A stretch of 64,000 nt of DNA from an uncultured Polaribacter sp. (GCF_947496195.1 NZ_CANMBY010000001.1:806001-870000); one strand, 5' to 3'; positions 44,939 through 53,525 are shown, counted from the first letter of the stretch. A program made the numbers and translations. Notes: generated from the letters alone by a model not told the origin.

Positions 44939-45646
44939 ATGAAATGTATTATTGTAGATGATGATGAAACTGCAAGACTAATTCTAAAACAACACTGTTT
45001 AAACACCTCTAACTTACAGGTTTTATCAGAATTCAGCTCAGCAATTGATGCCATAAAATACTTGAATTCTAATGATGTGGATTTAATCTTTTTAGATATC
45101 CATATGCCTTCATTTTCTGGGTTCGATTTTATAAAAACACTTAGTAAATCACCAAAAATAGTATTAACTACTTCAGATAAAAACTTAGCTCTTGAAGCTT
45201 TTGAGTTTAAAAATGTAATAGATTACTTAGTTAAACCAATAACAAAAGAAAGATTTGAAAAATCTTTCGAAAAAGTAGTTTCTTTATCAAAAACAGAAGA
45301 TTCAACAAATACAAAAGAGAATTTAAATAAAAAATCTGATTATTTATATGTAAGTGTAGATAGAAGGTTAGTTAATGTACATATTCCTAGTATATATTTA
45401 ATAGAAGCAAAAGGAGATTATATAAATATTAAAACTGATGGGAAAAACTACATAGTTCATTCAACATTAAAAAAGATTGAAGATAAATTACCTGAAGAGT
45501 TGTTTTTTAAAGTTCACAGGTCTTTTATTATTAATACTTCTGAAATTGTAGATATAGAAGATAATAGTGTAGTTGTAAGAAAAGAAGTAGTGCCAGTTAG
45601 TAGATCTAATAAAGGAATTTTAATGGATAAGTTAAACTTATTGTAA
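44939..45646 (+). CDS. LytTR-type DNA-binding response regulator
   Basis: This is a 235-residue protein. The receiver domain (about 1-115) has D7-D9, D53 (LDIHMP) and K99 (YLVKP). The LytTR domain (about 132-235) shows YLYVSVDRRLVNVHI, IEAKGDYINI, KVHRSFIIN and VPVSRSNK. LytTR proteins bind direct repeats phased with the DNA helix. Just downstream lie four GTT words spaced 11-12 bp apart, a candidate site. Confidence 0.94.
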   Translation: MKCIIVDDDETARLILKQHCLNTSNLQVLSEFSSAIDAIKYLNSNDVDLIFLDIHMPSFSGFDFIKTLSKSPKIVLTTSDKNLALEAFEFKNVIDYLVKPITKERFEKSFEKVVSLSKTEDSTNTKENLNKKSDYLYVSVDRRLVNVHIPSIYLIEAKGDYINIKTDGKNYIVHSTLKKIEDKLPEELFFKVHRSFIINTSEIVDIEDNSVVVRKEVVPVSRSNKGILMDKLNLL

Positions 45647-45689
45647 TAATCAAAGTCGTAAGTTATTTTGTTTTAATCTACACTTTAGC

Positions 45690-45730
45690 GTCGTTCGTCG
45701 ACAGTTAGTTGAATAGTTTAATAAAAAGTT
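45690..45730 (+). promoter_or_regulatory. Helically phased GTT repeats, candidate LytTR binding region
   Basis: GTT occurs at 45693, 45704, 45716 and 45728, i.e. every 11-12 bp. ACAGTTAGT (45701-45709) fits the LytTR half-site pattern (A/T)(A/C)(A/C)GTTN(A/G)(T/G) exactly. The first unit, with CGTCG on both sides of TT, is unusually GC-rich for this genome. The region lies between the LytTR gene and the terminator at 45790. Confidence 0.5.
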
Positions 45731-45789
45731 GTTTCTTTATAGCATATTAAAACAATTATAAATTGGGGGATTTATAAATTGATAATAGG

Positions 45790-45821
45790 AATAGGATTGA
45801 GAAATCAGTCCTATTTTTTTT
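45790..45821 (+). terminator. Strong terminator with GAAA tetraloop
   Basis: An 11-bp stem, AATAGGATTGA with TCAGTCCTATT (one G-T pair), is closed by GAAA and followed by a T run. It lies 143 bp beyond the LytTR stop, so it ends either a long 3' tail or a separate small RNA. Confidence 0.9.
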
Positions 45822-45824
45822 GTG

Positions 45825-45859
45825 ACCTACATAAATATATACTGGTAGGTACTAGTAGG
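45825..45859 (+). promoter_or_regulatory. Operator-like repeats upstream of the GntR-type regulator
   Basis: Tandem 10-mers TACTGGTAGG (45840-45849) and TACTAGTAGG (45850-45859) are preceded by ACCTAC (45825-45830), which is inverted with respect to GTAGGT. They lie just ahead of a -7 box, TATATTTG (45876-45883). This is a natural place for autoregulation by the downstream regulator. Confidence 0.55.
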
Positions 45860-45875
45860 TTATATTCTTTTTCTA

Positions 45876-45883
45876 TATATTTG
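45876..45883 (+). promoter_or_regulatory. -7 box of the galactose operon, implying a leaderless mRNA
   Basis: TATATTTG fits the consensus and ends 4 nt before the ATG at 45888. No TTTG is present at -33; the region there is taken up by the tandem repeats, which suggests activation or repression by a bound protein. Confidence 0.5.
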
Positions 45884-45887
45884 TAAA

Positions 45888-46886
45888 ATGAATATAGTTT
45901 CTTTTAAAGAAAAATCTGGGCAGCCTAAATACAAACAGATTGTTAACTCCATAGAAAAGGCAATAGCAAATAATGTTCTTAAAAAAGGAGATAAATTACC
46001 TTCTTTAAATATTATTAGAGACACCCACAAGGTTTCTAGAGATACTGTATTGAATGCTTTTAATGAATTAAAAAATAGAGGTATAATTCATTCAATTGTA
46101 GGCAAAGGATATTATGTGTTAAATGAAAATGTAGAGGTATCAAAAAAAATATTTTTACTTTTTGATGAATTAAATTCATTTAAAGAAGACTTATATGCTG
46201 CTTTCTTAGAAAACTTAACTAAAGAAGTTGAAGTAGACATTTATTTTCATCATTTTAATTCTTCAATATTTAATAAACTTATTGATGATAATTTAGGCAA
46301 ATACACACATTATATTATTATGCCTGTTAACATTAATAACGCCTCTTTTAGTATTAATAAGTTACCAGAAGAAAAAGTGTTTATTTTAGATCAAACTAGT
46401 AACGAATTAAAAAAATACGCTTCCATTTATCAAAATTTTGAAAACGATATTCATAAAGGTTTATTTACAGCACTGCATAAAATTAGAAAGTATCATAAAT
46501 TGATACTGGTGTTTTCTAGTATTAAACAACCATTAGGAATTAAACAAGGATTTATAAATTTCTGTTCACAATATAATATTGAATCAGAAATATTAAATTC
46601 TTTAAAAGATAATACTCCTGAAAAAGGGGATATATACATCACTTTAGAAGACAAAGATTTAATAAAAGTAATTAAACAAATAAAAGAGAATAAACTCATT
46701 ATTTCTAAAGATGTAGGCATTATATCCTATAATGATACCTTGTTAAAAGAGGTTGTAGAAAACGGAATTACAACAATTTCAACAGATTTTAATTATATGG
46801 GCAAACGTTTAGCTCAAATGATTTTAGATGATGAAAGAATAGTAATTGAAAACCCTAGTAAACTCATTTTTAGAAAATCTATTTAA
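45888..46886 (+). CDS. GntR-type regulator with LacI-like sugar-binding domain
   Basis: This is a 332-residue protein. An N-terminal GntR winged helix (about 10-78: KYKQIVNSIEKAI, KGDKLPSLNII, VSRDTVLNAFNEL) is joined to a periplasmic-binding-protein-like domain (about 85-332), which ends with DVGIISYNDT and NYMGKRLAQMIL as in LacI-family regulators. It heads a galactose operon and overlaps nothing; galM starts one base after its stop. It probably senses galactose or a derivative and controls this operon. Confidence 0.9.
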   Translation: MNIVSFKEKSGQPKYKQIVNSIEKAIANNVLKKGDKLPSLNIIRDTHKVSRDTVLNAFNELKNRGIIHSIVGKGYYVLNENVEVSKKIFLLFDELNSFKEDLYAAFLENLTKEVEVDIYFHHFNSSIFNKLIDDNLGKYTHYIIMPVNINNASFSINKLPEEKVFILDQTSNELKKYASIYQNFENDIHKGLFTALHKIRKYHKLILVFSSIKQPLGIKQGFINFCSQYNIESEILNSLKDNTPEKGDIYITLEDKDLIKVIKQIKENKLIISKDVGIISYNDTLLKEVVENGITTISTDFNYMGKRLAQMILDDERIVIENPSKLIFRKSI

Positions 46887-46887
46887 T

Positions 46888-47778
46888 ATGTTTAAAATCT
46901 ATCAACATACAGAAAACAATAAAGAATACATAGTTTTAGAAAGTAAGAATAAACAAGCTTATGCTTCAATTTGTTTAGATGAAGGAGCAAGAGTTAAAGA
47001 TTTAGTACTTAATGGAAAATCAATTATAAAAGAACAACCAAATTTTGATTATAGAGACTCTTATGCTTCTTCTATACTATTTCCATTTGCAAGTAGATTA
47101 AAAGAAGGAAGTTATTCTTTTAATTATGATTCATATGAATTACATAAAAACGATAAAGGAATTAATGCACTTCATGGATTAGTTTATAATAAAAAGTTTA
47201 ATTTATTTGAACCTGAAGAGCATCAACACAAATGCTCTGCAACATTTAATTATTACGAACAAAAACCTCCTAATGGTTATCCATTTAAATATTTTTTATC
47301 TATAACCTACACACTTTTTAAAGATGATTTTCAAATAGCTATTACTGTAAAAAATATTGATTCAAAATCTTTTCCTTTTACTTTAGGTTGGCATCCATAT
47401 TTTAATTGTAATGATTTCTCTAAAGCTTATTTACATTTTAAGAGTAGCAAAAAGATAGTTTTTGACAATAATTTAATTACAGAAGCAATTGAAGATTTTA
47501 TTATAGACAAAAATTTTTCTTTAGAAAATAAACAACTAGACGATTGTTTTATTTTAAAGGAACAAGGAGTAGATTTTATAACCTCTGAATATCATTTAAA
47601 ATTAACTTCAGATGCTTTAGAAAACTATTTACAATTATATACACCAAAGAACAAACCCATAATTGCTATAGAACCTATGACTGGAATTTCTGATAGTTTT
47701 AACAATAAAATTGGATTACAGGTTTTAGAACCAAATAAAACCTATGCTGTTAATTTTAGAATAGAAATGATACAATAA
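46888..47778 (+). CDS. galM: Aldose 1-epimerase family protein (galactose mutarotase)
   Basis: This is a 296-residue beta-sandwich enzyme from the ATG at 46888. Catalytic residues of the family are visible: His in NALHGLVYN, His in TLGWHPYF and Glu in IAIEPMTG. It interconverts alpha and beta galactose ahead of GalK. An upstream ATG inside the regulator gene gives a non-conserved extension and is rejected. Confidence 0.9.
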   Translation: MFKIYQHTENNKEYIVLESKNKQAYASICLDEGARVKDLVLNGKSIIKEQPNFDYRDSYASSILFPFASRLKEGSYSFNYDSYELHKNDKGINALHGLVYNKKFNLFEPEEHQHKCSATFNYYEQKPPNGYPFKYFLSITYTLFKDDFQIAITVKNIDSKSFPFTLGWHPYFNCNDFSKAYLHFKSSKKIVFDNNLITEAIEDFIIDKNFSLENKQLDDCFILKEQGVDFITSEYHLKLTSDALENYLQLYTPKNKPIIAIEPMTGISDSFNNKIGLQVLEPNKTYAVNFRIEMIQ

Positions 47779-47784
47779 CTTAAC

Positions 47785-48930
47785 ATGAAAAACGAATTAA
47801 TAAAAGAAGTAAAATCTAAATTTATAAAGATTTTTAAAAATAATCCCTTATTGATATTTTCTCCAGGTAGAATTAACATTATTGGAGAACATACAGATTA
47901 TAATGGTGGATATGTTTTTCCTGCTGCAGTAGATAAGGGTATAGCTGCAGCTATTCAAAAAAGCGATACAGGTAAAAGTACTGCAGTTGCATTAGATTTA
48001 AATAGCAAAGTAGAATTTGATTTAAATAATTTAAAACCATCTAAACAAGGTAGTTGGGAGAATTATGTTTTTGGTGTAGTTGCTGAAATTCAAAATAGAA
48101 ATAAAGTTGTTGGCGATTTCAATATCGTTTTTAAAGGAAATATACCTGGTGGTGCAGGTATGTCATCATCTGCTGCATTAGAAAACAGTGTTGTATTTGG
48201 TTTAAATAAATTGTTCGATTTAGGATTGACTAAAACCGAAATGATTTTAATTTCACAACAAGCAGAACATAATTATGTGGGTGTTAAATGCGGAATTATG
48301 GATCAATATGCCAGTATGTTTGGTGTCAAAGATCACGCAATATTGTTAGATTGTAGAAGTTTAAAATCAAAGCCATATAAAATTGATTTTAAAAATCATC
48401 AATTCATACTTATCAATACAAATGTAAAACATAGCTTATCTGATAGTGCATATAATGATAGAAGATCTGCCTGTGAGAATATTGCTAAACTATTAGAGGT
48501 AGAAACATTAAGAGATGCAACTGAAGAAGATTTAGAGAAAATAATAAATAAAGTTACTCCAGAAAATTATCAAAAAGCATTGTATGTAATTCAAGAAATT
48601 ATAAGGACAAAGAAAGCAGCGAAAGCTATAGAAAATAACGATTTAGAAAAATTAGGTGCTTTAATTTATGCATCTCATAATGGATTACAACACCAATATA
48701 AAGTAAGCTGTGATGAACTTGATTTTTTAGTAGACCAAGCCAAAAAAAACAAATACGTTTTAGGAGCTAGAATGATGGGTGGTGGTTTTGGTGGCTGTAC
48801 TATTAATTTGATTGCTAGAAATAAAGTAAAAGATTTTGCAGCATCAGCTTCTAAAGCTTATAAAAATAAATTTAATAAAGAGTGTTCTGTTTATTTTATA
48901 GAACTCTCTCAAGGAACTCATACAGTATAA
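47785..48930 (+). CDS. galK: Galactokinase
   Basis: This is a 381-residue GHMP kinase that makes galactose-1-phosphate. It shows the galactokinase signature FSPGRINIIGEHTDYNGGYV, the ATP loop GGAGMSSSAALENS and the C-terminal GARMMGGGFGGCTI. It starts 6 bp after galM. Confidence 0.97.
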   Translation: MKNELIKEVKSKFIKIFKNNPLLIFSPGRINIIGEHTDYNGGYVFPAAVDKGIAAAIQKSDTGKSTAVALDLNSKVEFDLNNLKPSKQGSWENYVFGVVAEIQNRNKVVGDFNIVFKGNIPGGAGMSSSAALENSVVFGLNKLFDLGLTKTEMILISQQAEHNYVGVKCGIMDQYASMFGVKDHAILLDCRSLKSKPYKIDFKNHQFILINTNVKHSLSDSAYNDRRSACENIAKLLEVETLRDATEEDLEKIINKVTPENYQKALYVIQEIIRTKKAAKAIENNDLEKLGALIYASHNGLQHQYKVSCDELDFLVDQAKKNKYVLGARMMGGGFGGCTINLIARNKVKDFAASASKAYKNKFNKECSVYFIELSQGTHTV

Positions 48931-48944
48931 CAATTAGCTTAAAA

Positions 48945-49967
48945 ATGAAAAATACTAACTTACAAGATTATTCACATAAACGATTTAATATTCTTACAGG
49001 AGAATGGGTTTTGGTTTCTCCTCACAGAGCAAAACGTCCTTGGCAAGGTCAAAATGAAGAAATTTCTAAAGAAAAAAGACCTACATATGATAGTACATGT
49101 TATTTATGTGCCACAAATACTAGAATAAATGGAGAGGTAAATCCAGATTATAAAGATGTCTTTATTTTTACGAATGATTTTGCTGCTCTTCAAAATAATT
49201 CACCCTCTTTTCAGGTAAATGACGGATTGTTTAAAGCACAAAGTGAAACAGGTATTTGTAAGGTAATTTGTTTTAGTCCAGATCATTCAAAAAGTTTGGC
49301 AGATATGGAAGTTGATGAAATTACGAAAGTTGTACATGCTTGGAAAAAAGAATACATTTCTTTGGGAGAAAATGAATTTATAAACTACGTACAAATCTTT
49401 GAAAATAAAGGTGCTGTAATGGGTTGTAGTAATCCACATCCTCATGGTCAAATTTGGAGTCAATCTACTTTACCAAACGAAGTTGATAAGAAAGATAAGC
49501 AACAAGCTAATTATTTTAAAGAAAAGAATTCTAGTTTATTAGGAGATTATTTACAACAAGAATTAGTAGCTAATGAGCGAATTATTTTTGAAAATGATGA
49601 TTTTGTTGTGTTAATTCCTTTTTGGGCAATTTGGCCTTTTGAGGTTATGATTGCTCCTAAAAAACAGCAAAGAAATATTGCTGAACTTTCAGATAGCGAG
49701 TCTAGAAATTTTGCTGAAGCTATTTCTGTAATTACAAAAGCATATGATAAGTTGTTTAATACTTCTTTTCCTTATTCGAGTGGAATTCACCAAGCTCCAA
49801 CAAATGGTAAGAAAAATAATCATTGGCATTGGCACATGAGTTTTTATCCGCCTTTATTAAGAAGTGCAACTGTAAAAAAGTTTATGGTAGGTTATGAAAT
49901 GTTTGGCTCTCCTCAAAGAGACATTACTGCAGAAATAGCAGCTCAAAGAATTAAAGAATTAGTGTAA
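48945..49967 (+). CDS. galT: Galactose-1-phosphate uridylyltransferase
   Basis: This is a 340-residue HIT-superfamily enzyme from the ATG at 48945. It exchanges UMP between UDP-glucose and galactose-1-phosphate. The nucleophile motif NPHPHGQIW and the zinc-site CYLC are visible, as are FNILTGEWVLVSPHRAKRPW and HWHWHMSFYPP. It is the last gene of the operon and is followed by a terminator. galE is not present here. Confidence 0.96.
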   Translation: MKNTNLQDYSHKRFNILTGEWVLVSPHRAKRPWQGQNEEISKEKRPTYDSTCYLCATNTRINGEVNPDYKDVFIFTNDFAALQNNSPSFQVNDGLFKAQSETGICKVICFSPDHSKSLADMEVDEITKVVHAWKKEYISLGENEFINYVQIFENKGAVMGCSNPHPHGQIWSQSTLPNEVDKKDKQQANYFKEKNSSLLGDYLQQELVANERIIFENDDFVVLIPFWAIWPFEVMIAPKKQQRNIAELSDSESRNFAEAISVITKAYDKLFNTSFPYSSGIHQAPTNGKKNNHWHWHMSFYPPLLRSATVKKFMVGYEMFGSPQRDITAEIAAQRIKELV

Positions 49968-49970
49968 ATA

Positions 49971-50006
49971 AAAAAATCCGTAATAAATCTATTACGGATT
50001 TTTTTT
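49971..50006. terminator. Bidirectional terminator
   Basis: The stem AAATCCGTAATA pairs with TATTACGGATTT around AATC, with A and T runs. It separates the convergent galT and DUF2723 genes. Confidence 0.9.
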
Positions 50007-50026
50007 AAAATATCTTGAAATACTAT

Positions 50027-53000
50027 TTATTCTGATGGAATAATATGTTTAAATAAATCTAAGGTTTCATTAAAATCTTTCTGCAGTTCTTTAACATACT
50101 CTTGATCTGTATCGAACTTTTCAACTTGATCTATAACACCTCTGTAAAGATATCTAAACGTTAAATCAAACTCTTCAAAAACCATATCAAAACTTTCAGA
50201 ATCGAAAGTGCTAAACCATATTAATTTGTCTTTAAATAACTTAATAAGTGTTTTTGCTGCAGCTCTTGCTTTTTCTTGCTCACCCAATTTATAATAAAAC
50301 TCTGGATATTCTAAAGATAAACTAAAGTGGTCAAAGTCTTTAATTGGTAATTTTTCTAAAGATAAATCTAAGACTTCTATAGCTTTTAAAGTATCTCCTT
50401 CTTTAGCAAAAGCAGTAGAAAGTCTCATTAAACTATTACGCATAGAAATGGCATTTCTTTTAGTTTGTTCATCTAAATAAATTTTACCATCATTTATATT
50501 TCTCCATTCCCATTTTTTAATGTTGTTATACATTTTTTCTGGATCAATTCTACCAATATCAAAAAGACTTAATTCTCTTGTAAGTTGTCCTTCTTGGTTA
50601 TATATTTTTGTTGGAGTTTGTATGGGCACTAATTTAAAAGCAACACCATCTAACTGTAAATAATCTTTTAACCAAATATATTCACTATCAGAATTAGAAC
50701 CACCTGTAAAATAAATAGGTCTTTTCCAATCAAAATTATTTAAAATGTCTAACATTAAGATAGTATTCTTACCTATAGCTCTGTCAATTGTAATATCTAT
50801 ATATGGTACAATTTTATCTGCATCTTTTTGAGCTACAATACCATATTTTAAAACGTTTTCTTTATTAACAGGAATTCTAATTTTATTGGTTGGTAATATT
50901 TTTTCAGGATTACCATCATCATCTAAATCATAGAAAGTACGTTTGCTATCACTCCTAATCCACTTCATGTAGCTATCTATATCTAAAACAGAATCTTTTA
51001 ACTGAGGAAATAATTCTTGAAAATAATAAGCAACATCTAATGTTCCATATTTATACTCATCATGAGTTAACTCAGAAGGTATTGGAGCAGCTTTGTAGGT
51101 TGCTCTTTTCATTTGATCTATATACCAATCTGTTTGAAAAAGACTTGTGTTTACTAGTTTTATATCAGTTCTAATACCTTCAACTTCTTGCATATACCAA
51201 AGAGGAAAAGTGTCATTATCTCCAATTGTAAACATAATGGCATTTGGGTCACAACTTTCTAAATAAGCTTGTGCATTTAAAAAGGTTGTATATCTATTAG
51301 ATCTATCATGATCGTCCCAATTTTCTGATGCCATAAGAGTTGGCACAGCTAAAAGAGAAACTACAGAAACTGCAATTGCTAAAGCCCTTTTATTTACGAA
51401 AGATTTTAAATAATCAAATAAAGCAAAAACACCAAAGCCAATCCAAATTGCAAAAATGTAAAAACTTCCTACAACTGCATAATCACGTTCTCTAGGTTCA
51501 AAAGGTTTTGGATTTGTGTAAAATATAATAGCAGCACCTGTAAATAAAAAGAATAAAAATAGCGTATAGAAGTTTTCTTTATCCCATTTAATTTGAAATA
51601 ATAAACCTATGATTCCTAAAATTAGAGGTAAAAAATAATAGGTATTTCGTCCTTTATTTTCTAAAACTTGTGGTGGTAATTTTTGTTGAGAACCTAATCT
51701 AGCTTCGTCTATAAAATCGATACCACTTAACCAATTGCCGTTAAAAATATCTAAGTTTCCTTGAATATCATTTTGACGTCCAACGAAATTCCACATAAAA
51801 TAACGTCCATACATATAGCCAAATTGATAGCTAATCATAAACTTTATATTTTCTGCAAAAGTGGGTCTACGTTTACTATTTTCAGGAATACCAGCAATAG
51901 CTTTGTACATTTTTTCTTTTGATGGATCTACCATTCTTGGGATAAAGCCTTTGTGTTTATCAGACCAATTAGGTAAAACGTCTTTGTAATTATTTACAAT
52001 TACATATTTGTCTTTTCCGTTAACAACTTTCTTCTCGTATTTTGGTTTATCATCTCTTGTAGGATTGTTTCTATCTTGTTCTCTACTATAAGTGTTAGAG
52101 TAATAAGTATCGTAAAAAACGTTAGCATCTCCATACTGTTCACGTTCATAGTAAGCTAGTAATTCACGAGCACTAGAAGGATTATTTTCGTTAATAGTTG
52201 TATTTGCATTTGCTCTAATAGGCAACATCATCCAAGATGAAAAACCTATCATCATAAATAGTAAAGACAAGACTAAATTATTTGCAGTAATTTTATTTTT
52301 CTTTCTAGTATAAGAAAGTCCAAAGTAGAATAAAGCAACTAAAATAATGCCAGCAATAATACTTCCAGAATTAAATGGTAAGCCAATTGAATTCACAAAA
52401 AACAACTCTGATGCACTAAAGAATTTAAGTGTAAATGGAAATATAAATTTAAACACCAACACTAAAATTAATACAGAAATAACAGAAGCTACTGCAGTAG
52501 TTTTTAGATTGATATTCTTATAAGTTTTAAAGAAATATAACATTACAATAGCAGGGATCACTAATAAAGAAAGGATGTGAACTCCAAAAGATAAACCTAC
52601 CACAAAACTGATTAATATTAACCATTTGTTACCTCTTGGTAAGTGTATTTCACTTTCCCATTTTAGACCTAACCAAAATAGAATAGCCATTAAAAATGAA
52701 GACATTGCATACACTTCACCTTCTACAGCACTAAACCAAAAACTATCAGAAAAAGTGTAAGCTAAAGAACCTACAACACTACTTCCTAATATTGCTATAT
52801 AAGACCCTTCAACAATTCCTCCAGATTTTATTGCTAATTTTTGACCTAAATTAGAAATCGTCCAAAACATAAATAAAATAGTAAATGCACTTGCTAAGGC
52901 AGACATAAAGTTTACCATTTTTGCAATTTCAGAAACATCTGATGTAAACATTGCAAAAAATGCACCTAACATTTGAAAAAGCGGTGCTCCTGGTGGATGA

Positions 53001-53152
53001 CCAACTTCAAGTTTTACAGCAGTTGATATATATTCTCCTACATCCCAAGCACTAACTGTAGGCTCTATTGTCAATGAGTAAGTTATTAAAGCTATGGCAA
53101 AGGTTAACCATCCTAAGATGATGTCCCATTTTTTAAAATTTTTAGCAGTCAT
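50027..53152 (-). CDS. DUF2723 multi-helix membrane protein, GT-C-like
   Basis: This is a 1041-residue protein. The N-terminal half (about 10-330 and 500-600) has about 12 membrane helices. The first loop carries the acidic AWDVGEY and GHPPGAPL motifs, typical of lipid-linked-sugar (GT-C) glycosyltransferases. The C-terminal part (about 600-1041) is soluble, with IGDNDTFPLWYMQE and TPR-like helices (about 920-1000). The family includes human TMEM260, which I recall as a protein O-mannosyltransferase. Bacteroidota carry several copies and perform O-glycosylation of exported proteins, so such a role is plausible but inferred. Confidence 0.85.
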   Translation of the reverse strand: MTAKNFKKWDIILGWLTFAIALITYSLTIEPTVSAWDVGEYISTAVKLEVGHPPGAPLFQMLGAFFAMFTSDVSEIAKMVNFMSALASAFTILFMFWTISNLGQKLAIKSGGIVEGSYIAILGSSVVGSLAYTFSDSFWFSAVEGEVYAMSSFLMAILFWLGLKWESEIHLPRGNKWLILISFVVGLSFGVHILSLLVIPAIVMLYFFKTYKNINLKTTAVASVISVLILVLVFKFIFPFTLKFFSASELFFVNSIGLPFNSGSIIAGIILVALFYFGLSYTRKKNKITANNLVLSLLFMMIGFSSWMMLPIRANANTTINENNPSSARELLAYYEREQYGDANVFYDTYYSNTYSREQDRNNPTRDDKPKYEKKVVNGKDKYVIVNNYKDVLPNWSDKHKGFIPRMVDPSKEKMYKAIAGIPENSKRRPTFAENIKFMISYQFGYMYGRYFMWNFVGRQNDIQGNLDIFNGNWLSGIDFIDEARLGSQQKLPPQVLENKGRNTYYFLPLILGIIGLLFQIKWDKENFYTLFLFFLFTGAAIIFYTNPKPFEPRERDYAVVGSFYIFAIWIGFGVFALFDYLKSFVNKRALAIAVSVVSLLAVPTLMASENWDDHDRSNRYTTFLNAQAYLESCDPNAIMFTIGDNDTFPLWYMQEVEGIRTDIKLVNTSLFQTDWYIDQMKRATYKAAPIPSELTHDEYKYGTLDVAYYFQELFPQLKDSVLDIDSYMKWIRSDSKRTFYDLDDDGNPEKILPTNKIRIPVNKENVLKYGIVAQKDADKIVPYIDITIDRAIGKNTILMLDILNNFDWKRPIYFTGGSNSDSEYIWLKDYLQLDGVAFKLVPIQTPTKIYNQEGQLTRELSLFDIGRIDPEKMYNNIKKWEWRNINDGKIYLDEQTKRNAISMRNSLMRLSTAFAKEGDTLKAIEVLDLSLEKLPIKDFDHFSLSLEYPEFYYKLGEQEKARAAAKTLIKLFKDKLIWFSTFDSESFDMVFEEFDLTFRYLYRGVIDQVEKFDTDQEYVKELQKDFNETLDLFKHIIPSE

Positions 53153-53274
53153 AAATACATTATAATGTGTGGGCGAATTTACTAATAAATATGAATAAAT
53201 CTAATTACTCTAAACTTTTATAAATGAGTTACTTCTCATAAATCTTTGTTAATTTTAAAAATTGATTAAAAATG

Positions 53275-53305
53275 TTTGTAAAATAAAAAGATTGGCTTAA
53301 ATTTG
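53275..53305 (+). promoter_or_regulatory. Promoter of tRNA-Gln
   Basis: TTTG at 53275-53278, exactly 19 nt, then TAAATTTG at 53298-53305: a perfect consensus promoter. Apart from this promoter, the tRNA and its terminator I see nothing in 53153-53525. Confidence 0.85.
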
Positions 53306-53322
53306 CATCCGCTAATAAGCAT

Positions 53323-53393
53323 TGGCCTATGGTGTAATGGTAACACACCGGTTTTTGGTACCGATATTCAAGGTTCGAGTCCTTGTAGGCCAA
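53323..53393 (+). tRNA. tRNA-Gln (anticodon TTG)
   Basis: The acceptor TGGCCTA pairs with TAGGCCA, discriminator A. The anticodon TTG is at 53355-53357 and the T arm is CAAGG-TTCGAGT-CCTTG. The anticodon stem has one C-A mismatch at its outer end. It is a single-gene transcript with its own terminator. Confidence 0.95.
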
Positions 53394-53397
53394 CTTC

Positions 53398-53434
53398 AAA
53401 AGTCTTTACAATTTTTATTGTAAAGACTTTTTTC
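53398..53434 (+). terminator. Terminator of tRNA-Gln
   Basis: The stem AAAAGTCTTTACAAT pairs with ATTGTAAAGACTTTT around a T-rich loop, starting 5 nt after the tRNA. Confidence 0.9.
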
Positions 53435-53525
53435 ATTTACGATACTATTAAAATCATTTCCGTTAAATAAAGGGCGCTTTCAATATTAATTTTGATAAAA
53501 AATTATTAATTAAAAACAATATAGA

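Noticed and set aside
48882-48944. Upstream in-frame start for galT overlapping galK
   Set aside because: The extra 21 residues are not conserved-looking and would overlap galK by 49 bp; the ATG at 48945 gives the normal N-terminus.
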